From Campylobacter concisus (GTDB lineage: Bacteria > Campylobacterota > Campylobacteria > Campylobacterales > Campylobacteraceae), in NCBI RefSeq assembly GCF_002913045.1, contig NZ_PPAF01000035.1:496001-560000 (forward strand): a DNA stretch of 64,000 nt, given 5' to 3'. A program made the position numbers and the translations under genes. A model generated the notes under the pieces. That model was not told where the DNA came from and ran no database searches. It saw only the letters and a list, made by a program, of their open reading frames with translations. Positions 58,586-64,000 of the stretch are shown here, piece after piece. The stretch's first letter is position 1, and each line of letters starts with the position of its first letter.

Positions 58586-59686
58586 TTACTTCGAGCAAGC
58601 ACTCTTGCCGTCATTTACTGGCTGGATCGCTGAGTTATCAGCTCCGCCATCACTATTTATATTTTCTATCACTTCCCAAAGTCTAGCAGCCGCGCTCTCG
58701 TAACGTTTTGCAGTGACTGAGTTTGGCTCGTAAAAGCTAACTGGCTTGCCATTATCGCCGCCCACACGAACAGCTGGCTCGATAGGAATTTCAGCTAAAA
58801 TTTGCGTATTGTAAGCTTTTGCTATCTCTTCAGTCGTGCCTTTACCAAAGATATCATACTCTTTGCCGTTATCTGGGCAGATAAAGCCACTCATGTTCTC
58901 TATGACACCAGCGATTGGGATGTGAAGCTTCTCAAACATATCAAGCGCACGTTTGCTATCATCAAGTGCTACTACTTGAGGCGTTGTGACGCAGACACCT
59001 GCCGTTACTGGCACGCTTTGAGCTAGAGTTAGCTGCGCGTCGCCCGTTCCTGGAGGCATGTCGAGAAATAATACATCAAGTTCGCTCCAAAGCACGTCTC
59101 TTAGCAGCTGCTCGATCGCTTTCATGATCATCGAACCACGCCAGATAAGGCTCATGCCCTCTTCCATCAAAACGCCCATACTCATCATCTCCACACCGTG
59201 GCTAAGTATCGGTTTTAGTTTGTTGCCAACGACTTGTGGCTGAGTATTTACTTCGCCAAGCATTCTTGGGATATTTGGTCCGTAGATGTCAGCGTCTAAA
59301 ATTCCCACTTTTTTGCCTAGTTTTGCCATTGAGATGGCTAAATTTAGCGTTGTGGTTGATTTGCCAACGCCGCCTTTGCCTGAGCTTACCATTACGAAAT
59401 TTTTAACTTGCGGCGCGATATTTTTGCCACTTTGAGTGTTACTTTTCTCCTCAGGTATCTTTGGCTGGATCAAATTTAACACATATTCATTTGAGCCCAT
59501 GACACGTTTGATGTCCGTTTTTAGCTCATTTGCCACTTCTGGGCTTGAGCTAACGATCTCGACTTCGATTAAAATTTTATCGTCGATTTCTACGTTTTTT
59601 ACAAAGCCAAAGCTAACTATATCCTTCTCAAATCCCGGATATATGACGCCTTTTAGTCTATTTAAGACCTCTTCTTTATTTAACAT
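58586..59686 (-). CDS. mrp: Mrp/ApbC-type Fe-S carrier ATPase
   Basis: The 366 residues have an N-terminal MIP18-like (DUF59) domain (about 1-85) and a P-loop domain with deviant Walker [18 protein letters not shown] (about 101-117), [15 protein letters not shown] and [16 protein letters not shown] (about 208). It is a cytosolic iron-sulfur cluster carrier. The usual C-terminal CPxC pair that bridges a cluster is reduced here: the [12 protein letters not shown] segment (about 262-273) has only one Cys. Overlaps thiC by 7 bp. Confidence 0.93.
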   Translation of the reverse strand: MLNKEEVLNRLKGVIYPGFEKDIVSFGFVKNVEIDDKILIEVEIVSSSPEVANELKTDIKRVMGSNEYVLNLIQPKIPEEKSNTQSGKNIAPQVKNFVMVSSGKGGVGKSTTTLNLAISMAKLGKKVGILDADIYGPNIPRMLGEVNTQPQVVGNKLKPILSHGVEMMSMGVLMEEGMSLIWRGSMIMKAIEQLLRDVLWSELDVLFLDMPPGTGDAQLTLAQSVPVTAGVCVTTPQVVALDDSKRALDMFEKLHIPIAGVIENMSGFICPDNGKEYDIFGKGTTEEIAKAYNTQILAEIPIEPAVRVGGDNGKPVSFYEPNSVTAKRYESAAARLWEVIENINSDGGADNSAIQPVNDGKSACSK

Positions 59687-60978
59687 TTTTCTCCTTTTTC
59701 TAGATCTTTTGAAATTTTATATGCACAAAATTTTGGTCCGCACATCGAACAAAAATGAGCACTCTTAAACGCATCTTCTGGCAAGCTCTCATCATGCAGT
59801 TCTCTTGCTTTTTTTGGATCAAAGCTTAGCTCAAACTGCTTGTTCCAATCAAATGCGTATCTAGCGTCGCTCATCTCGTGATCTTTTTCGATCGCTCCCA
59901 CCTTGCCAAGTGCGACGTCAGCGGCATGAGCTGCTATCTTATGAGCTACGATTCCCTCTCTTACGTCATTTTCATTCGGCAAACCAAGGTGTTCTTTTTG
60001 CGTCACATAGCAAAGCATGCTAGCGCCATGATATGCCGCCATCGTGCCACCAATCGCTGAAGTGATATGATCGTATCCTGCACCAATATCAGTAACAAGC
60101 GGCCCAAGCACGTAAAATGGGGCGTCATGACAAAGCTCTTGTTCGATTTTCATATTATACTCAATTTGATTTAATGGCACATGACCAGGGCCCTCGATCA
60201 TCACTTGCACATCCTTCTGCCACGCACGAAGTGTTAGCTCTCCAAGCACTTTTAGCTCGCTAAGCTGTGCCTCATCTGTCGCGTCATAAAGGCAGCCTGG
60301 GCGCAGTCCGTCGCCAAGCGAGAGCGAGACGTCGTATTTAGCGCAAATTTCTAAAATTTGATCAAAAATTTCGTAAAATGGGTTTTGCCTATTTAGCTTT
60401 GACATGTAGCTAGCGCTCAAACTGCCACCGCGGCTAACTATGCCCATTTTACGCTTTTTAACAAGCGGCAAAAACTCACGTAAAAAGCCAGCATGTATCG
60501 TAAAGTAACTAACCCCTTGCTTTGCTTGCTTCTCAAGCACGCTTAAAATTAGCTCATTTGTGATATTTGTAACCTCTTTTGCCTCTTTTAAAATTTCATA
60601 CATCGGCACAGTTCCAACTGGCACGCTTGAATGCTCTATGATCGCACTTCTAATAGCATCCAAATCGCCATCCGTGCTTAGATCCATAACCGTATCAGCG
60701 CCAAATTCTAAGCAAATTTCAAGCTTTCTAAGCTCCGCGCAAATGTCACTACTTAGGCTTGAGTTGCCGATATTAGCATTGACCTTTGTCTTTAGCTTTC
60801 TGCCTATGCCCATTGGTTTTAAATTTATGTGATTTACATTTGCTGGGATGATGATCCTGCCGTTTGCTACCTCATCCATAAGCAAATTTTCGCCTATCCC
60901 CTCGACCTTTGCCACATAGTTCATCTCCTTTGTGAGCTCACCACACCTAGCATAATACATCTGCGTCTTTTCTCTCAT
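59680..60978 (-). CDS. thiC: ThiC, HMP-phosphate synthase
   Basis: Radical SAM enzyme that rearranges AIR to the thiamin pyrimidine. The 432-residue (short) form has [20 protein letters not shown] (about 19-38), NINLK-like substrate loop [20 protein letters not shown] (about 46-65), [19 protein letters not shown] and the C-terminal cluster motif CSMCGPKFC (about 412-420). An Fe-S carrier gene, mrp, overlaps it, a sensible pairing. No TPP riboswitch is visible upstream. Confidence 0.95.
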   Translation of the reverse strand: MREKTQMYYARCGELTKEMNYVAKVEGIGENLLMDEVANGRIIIPANVNHINLKPMGIGRKLKTKVNANIGNSSLSSDICAELRKLEICLEFGADTVMDLSTDGDLDAIRSAIIEHSSVPVGTVPMYEILKEAKEVTNITNELILSVLEKQAKQGVSYFTIHAGFLREFLPLVKKRKMGIVSRGGSLSASYMSKLNRQNPFYEIFDQILEICAKYDVSLSLGDGLRPGCLYDATDEAQLSELKVLGELTLRAWQKDVQVMIEGPGHVPLNQIEYNMKIEQELCHDAPFYVLGPLVTDIGAGYDHITSAIGGTMAAYHGASMLCYVTQKEHLGLPNENDVREGIVAHKIAAHAADVALGKVGAIEKDHEMSDARYAFDWNKQFELSFDPKKARELHDESLPEDAFKSAHFCSMCGPKFCAYKISKDLEKGEKC

Positions 60979-61094
60979 GAGTAGCCTTTTTAAATTTATA
61001 AAAAAACTAATTTTAGTCCTTTTTATATTTGAACTAACTAAATAAATCTAAATTTCTACTCTTTTTTAAAAAGATTTTTTCAAGTTTTAGAATG

Positions 61095-61100
61095 TATAAT
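61095..61100 (+). promoter_or_regulatory. extended -10 box of ispDF
   Basis: TATAAT preceded by TG (AATGTATAAT), 27 bp upstream of the TTG start of ispDF. It also decides the start: an ATG at 61092 overlaps this box. Confidence 0.65.
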
Positions 61101-61127
61101 TCCGTAACAATCTTCAAAGGAGCTACC

Positions 61128-62246
61128 TTGCTTGATATCTCACTTATAATGCTAGGAGCAGGAAATTCCAGCCGTTTTGAGCTACCTGTAAAGAAGCAAT
61201 GGCTTCGTATAGGCAGTGACCCACTTTGGCTATTTGCCACTAAAAATTTGAGTAACTTTTACACATTTAAAGAGATAATAGTCGTTAGTAAAGAGTGCAA
61301 ATACATGTCTAAATTTGCTCCAAATTATAAATTTGTTGATGGCGGCGAGACAAGGCAAGATAGCCTAAAAAACGCGCTCGAGCTAGTTAGTAGCGAATTT
61401 GTCCTAGTTAGCGACATCGCGCGCCCTTGCATTTCAAGCGAGCTTTTTCACAAAATTATAGAGGCAGCGAGTCAGGCTGATTGTGTGGTTCCAGCGCTAA
61501 AGATCGCAGACACTGCTTATCTTGGCGAAAATGTGGTTGATAGAGATAAAGTAAAACTTATCCAAACACCACAACTCTCTCGCACAGCACTTCTTAAAAA
61601 AGCTCTCAGTAGCGGTGAAATTTATACAGACGATAGCTCAGCTATGAGAGCCATTGGCGCAAGCGTATGGCAAATTTTAGGCGATGAAATGGCAAGAAAG
61701 ATCACTTACAAAGAAGATCTTGCCAAAATTCCTGCTTTAAAAGAGCCAGAAAATGAAGTCTTTGTGGGAAATGGCTTTGATGTGCATGAGTTTGAAAAAG
61801 GTCGTCCTTTGATTCTTTGTGGCGAGAAGATCGACTATGAGTTTGGGCTAAAAGCTCACAGCGATGGCGACGTGGCGCTTCATGCGCTAACTGACGCTAT
61901 CTTGGGAGCTGCTGGGCTTGGCGATATAGGTGAGCTTTTTCCTGATACGGATGCTAAATTTAAAGATATTAGCTCCATTTACTTGCTTGAGGAAGCTTAC
62001 AAAAGGGTGCAAAGTGTGGGCTTTGTGCTAACAAACGCTGATATCACGATAATGGCACAAAAACCAAAAATTTCAAAACTAAAGTCAAAAATGGAGGCAA
62101 ACATAGCAAAAGCTCTAAAATTAAGCCAGAGCCGCATAAATGTAAAAGCGACGACTACTGAAGGGCTTGGCTTTGTTGGCAGATGCGAAGGGATCGCCGT
62201 AATGGCAAGTGCAAGCCTTAAATTTTACAACTGGAAGCAAATATGA
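61128..62246 (+). CDS. ispDF: IspDF, bifunctional CDP-ME synthase / MECDP synthase
   Basis: Two non-adjacent steps of the MEP pathway in one protein, fused as in other Campylobacter. From the TTG at 61128 (AAGGAG at 61117-61122, 5-bp spacing) the product is 372 residues. IspD part: LIMLGAGNSSRFELPVKKQW (about 7-26) and VSDIARPC (about 101). IspF part: VGNGFDVHEFEKGRPLILCG (about 216-235), LKAHSDGDVALHALTDAILG (about 244-263) and INVKATTTEGLGFVGRCEG. An upstream ATG at 61092 is rejected because it lies in the -10 box. It overlaps the next gene by 4 bp. Confidence 0.95.
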   Translation: MLDISLIMLGAGNSSRFELPVKKQWLRIGSDPLWLFATKNLSNFYTFKEIIVVSKECKYMSKFAPNYKFVDGGETRQDSLKNALELVSSEFVLVSDIARPCISSELFHKIIEAASQADCVVPALKIADTAYLGENVVDRDKVKLIQTPQLSRTALLKKALSSGEIYTDDSSAMRAIGASVWQILGDEMARKITYKEDLAKIPALKEPENEVFVGNGFDVHEFEKGRPLILCGEKIDYEFGLKAHSDGDVALHALTDAILGAAGLGDIGELFPDTDAKFKDISSIYLLEEAYKRVQSVGFVLTNADITIMAQKPKISKLKSKMEANIAKALKLSQSRINVKATTTEGLGFVGRCEGIAVMASASLKFYNWKQI

Positions 62247-63133
62247 AAATTTTAATAGTAGAAAATGAAATTTACCTAGCTGGCTCGATGGCTAGTAAAC
62301 TAGCTGACTTTGGCTACGATTGCGAGATCGCTAAAAGCGTAAAAGAAGCATTGAAGTTTGAAAATTTTGATGTAGTGTTACTTTCTACCACACTTCCAGG
62401 GCAGGATTTTTACCCTGTTATCGAAAAATTTAAAAGCTCTATCATCATTTTATTAATCGCTTATATCAATAGCGACACTGTGCTAAAACCGATTCAGGCA
62501 GGTGCGGTTGATTACATCCAAAAGCCATTTATGATAGAAGAGCTAGTTAGAAAGATAAAGCATTTTGAGGAATTTAGAAATTTCAAAAACGAGATCAAAA
62601 ACTATGAAAGCTACGTAAATTACGCTTTAAAAGAGTACGAAATTTCTAGCTTTGAAGCAAAAAAGATAAAATTTCCACTGCTTTTAAAATCAAGCAAAAG
62701 CGGATACAGCGATAAATTTATATTTAGCTACGTAAAAGCTTGCAAATTACCATTTTTATTTTTAGGCAAAGCCTGTTTCTCTGAGCTTGAAAAGGCACTA
62801 GCCAAAAATGGTGACGAGCTAATCTATATGACAAATTTAGAGGAGCTAAAACAAGAAGAAAAAGAGAGAATTTTAGAAATTTGCAAAAAGAAAAAGGTCG
62901 CGATATCAACTAGTGATTTTGCACAAAAAGCACCATTTGACGAGCTTGAACTTTCAGGACGCGATAAAAATTTCAATATCGATGAGATCGTTACGATCGA
63001 TGAATACATAAAATACATAATCGTTAATTATCAAGATAAATTCCCTGATACAGAACTTAGCAAAAAGCTTGGAATTTCTAGAAAATCACTTTGGGAAAAG
63101 AGAAAGAAATATGACGTCAGCAAGAAAAAATAG
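62243..63133 (+). CDS. HP1021-like orphan response regulator
   Basis: The 296 residues have an N-terminal receiver-like domain (about 1-120) beginning MKILIVENEIYLAGSMASKL. The phospho-acceptor Asp is replaced by Ser (VVLLSTTLPG, Ser about 48) although the Lys (YIQKPF, about 94) remains. A divergent middle region and a C-terminal Fis/NtrC-type helix-turn-helix ELSKKLGISRKSLWEKRKKY (about 271-290) follow. HP1021 and Campylobacter homologues are phosphorylation-independent regulators of replication (oriC binding) and redox or metabolism. As I recall, the C. jejuni homologue is also next to ispDF. It has a few Cys that could sense redox. Confidence 0.85.
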   Translation: MKILIVENEIYLAGSMASKLADFGYDCEIAKSVKEALKFENFDVVLLSTTLPGQDFYPVIEKFKSSIIILLIAYINSDTVLKPIQAGAVDYIQKPFMIEELVRKIKHFEEFRNFKNEIKNYESYVNYALKEYEISSFEAKKIKFPLLLKSSKSGYSDKFIFSYVKACKLPFLFLGKACFSELEKALAKNGDELIYMTNLEELKQEEKERILEICKKKKVAISTSDFAQKAPFDELELSGRDKNFNIDEIVTIDEYIKYIIVNYQDKFPDTELSKKLGISRKSLWEKRKKYDVSKKK

Positions 63134-64000
63134 TGAAATTTCAATCAATACCGAAGTTTTTGGTGCTTTGGAGCTAATAAAAAATAAAATTCTCTCAGAT
63201 TACGACTCGCTTATGGATGATGAACAGATAAAAGAGGTGAGCAAAAAAGGCTATTTTAATGGCGAGCCGATGCCGTATTCTTTTGGATTTGCTCCATTTG
63301 GCGAGCTAAATCAAAATATTGCTAGCAAGCTTACTCCTGGGCAAAGGGTAAATCTAAGTCTTGATGATAAGATCGTTGGACACATCAATGTTGCTAAGGT
63401 CTTTAAATTTGACGAGAGCATGAGGGCTAAAAATATATTTTTAGCAAATGAAGCCAGCAATGATAAAGAGCTAAATTTAGGCAAATACGGCATTAGTGGC
63501 GAATTTGAGCTTTATGATGAAAGTATGCAAATAAGCAAAAATGCACTAAATGATCTAATTAAAGAAGATGGTGCTAAAAAGATAACGGCGGTCTTTTTAA
63601 CGGCTGATCCATTCAATAGAGCTCACGAGCGCCTTGTTAGAATGACTATTGACAAGGCTGATTTAGTAATCATTTTTTTAATACGAACACGCGAAGAAAA
63701 ACACGTTGATTACGAGATTAGAAAGCAAGTGCTGGATTATTTTATACAAAATTATTTGCCGACAAAAAAGGTCTTTGTATTTGCTTTAAAAAACACAACC
63801 CTTTTTAGCTCACATGCAAATCCTACACTTGAGTGCATCGCTGCTTCAAGATTTGGGGCAAATAAGCTAGTAATCGGGCAAAACCACTCAGGGATTGGAA
63901 TGTTTTTTGATCACAATGAAGCTCATACGATTCTTGATATTTATAAAAACGACCTAAATTTAGAGATAATCGTGCTGCCAGAGCTAGTTTATTGCAATAA
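63111..64000 (+). CDS. sulfate adenylyltransferase-like protein, N-terminal part
   Basis: It starts at the ATG 63111, overlapping the upstream gene by 23 bp, and runs off the window (about 296 residues seen). The beginning TSARKNSEISINTEVFGALE is followed by a PUA-like N-terminal domain (about 15-150) and then the nucleotidyl-transferase region. The core motif reads LTADPFNRAHERL (about 163-175) where ATP sulfurylases have Q-x-R-N-P-x-H-x-x-H-E, and IGQNHSGIGMFFDHNEAH (about 259-276) where they have GRDHAG. Both are altered, so activity as ATP sulfurylase is uncertain. As I recall, C. jejuni carries a similarly placed sat gene. Confidence 0.8.
   Translation, partial: MTSARKNSEISINTEVFGALELIKNKILSDYDSLMDDEQIKEVSKKGYFNGEPMPYSFGFAPFGELNQNIASKLTPGQRVNLSLDDKIVGHINVAKVFKFDESMRAKNIFLANEASNDKELNLGKYGISGEFELYDESMQISKNALNDLIKEDGAKKITAVFLTADPFNRAHERLVRMTIDKADLVIIFLIRTREEKHVDYEIRKQVLDYFIQNYLPTKKVFVFALKNTTLFSSHANPTLECIAASRFGANKLVIGQNHSGIGMFFDHNEAHTILDIYKNDLNLEIIVLPELVYCN

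Noticed and set aside
60979-61091. TPP riboswitch upstream of thiC
   Set aside because: The thi-box core (CUGAGA with a GG-AAUGCC partner) is absent from the 150 bp upstream.
61092-61127. ATG at 61092 as the ispDF start
   Set aside because: It lies in an extended -10 box; the TTG at 61128 has an AAGGAG site and gives the usual length.

Overview
The window looks like a chromosomal segment of a Campylobacter-type epsilonproteobacterium (Campylobacterota). The evidence is low G+C with AAATTT-rich coding sequence, one 16S-Ile-Ala-23S-5S operon whose 16S and 23S read as Campylobacter-like, a fused ispDF gene, an HP1021-type orphan regulator, the menaquinone-futalosine enzyme MqnE, and short intergenic regions with TATAAT-type -10 boxes and no clear -35. 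The gene blocks suggest a non-jejuni species such as C. concisus, but that is inference. Nearly all of the window is ordinary core genome. I found no insertion sequence, prophage, integrase or CRISPR array.

Layout. 1-1.4 kb: groES-groEL on the minus strand behind a CIRCE operator and an HspR-like inverted repeat. 1.4-6.6 kb: an AsmA-like protein, a broken Fsr-type MFS transporter and an unknown membrane protein. 6.6-7.1 kb: gene-free, with a degenerate 63-bp duplication. 7.1-9.1 kb: uvrB. 9.2-18.4 kb, plus strand: two small proteins, a pseudopilin, priA, an MBOAT O-acyltransferase interrupted at a G8 tract, its probable partner, ispG, dnaB and comEC. 18.4-27.8 kb, minus strand: a tightly overlapping run motA-motB-fliP-TolC-adaptor-RND pump-TolC-EamA transporter. 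27.9-34.3 kb, plus strand: glmU-coaBC-hypothetical-uppS-prepilin peptidase-lptF-like-truA. 34.6-40.6 kb, minus strand: a ComEA-like protein and the rRNA operon. 40.9-45.7 kb, minus strand: pseudopilin, GT-C-like membrane protein, phosphoribosyltransferase, AzgA-type purine permease, mqnE. 45.8-51.5 kb, plus strand: a GlnD-like protein with a degenerate transferase site, glmS, and a CsgG-like lipoprotein with a small partner. 51.6-52.4 kb: a decayed Fic gene. 52.5-61.0 kb: DJ-1-like gene, dapD, yagU, three unknown genes, the UPF0210/ACT pair, mrp and thiC. 61.1-64 kb, plus strand: ispDF, an HP1021-like regulator and the start of a sulfate adenylyltransferase-like gene.

How the genes fit together. 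Envelope biogenesis recurs: glmS and glmU (UDP-GlcNAc), uppS (undecaprenyl carrier), ispG and ispDF (MEP isoprenoid route), an lptF-like permease, AsmA, dapD and the MBOAT pair. DNA-uptake and pseudopilus components are scattered: ComEC, ComEA-like, two pseudopilins and a prepilin peptidase. mqnE sits beside a purine permease and a phosphoribosyltransferase, which fits salvage of the purine released by the futalosine pathway.

The strongest unusual signals are the MBOAT gene switched off by a homopolymeric G8 tract (probable phase variation), the two-operator control region of groESL, the degenerate active sites in GlnD-like, DJ-1-like and Sat-like proteins, and two clear pseudogenes (Fsr-type MFS and Fic). 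I see no convincing large new system. The best candidates for undescribed biology are the phase-variable acyltransferase pair and the CsgG-like lipoprotein/Arg-Tyr-rich protein pair.
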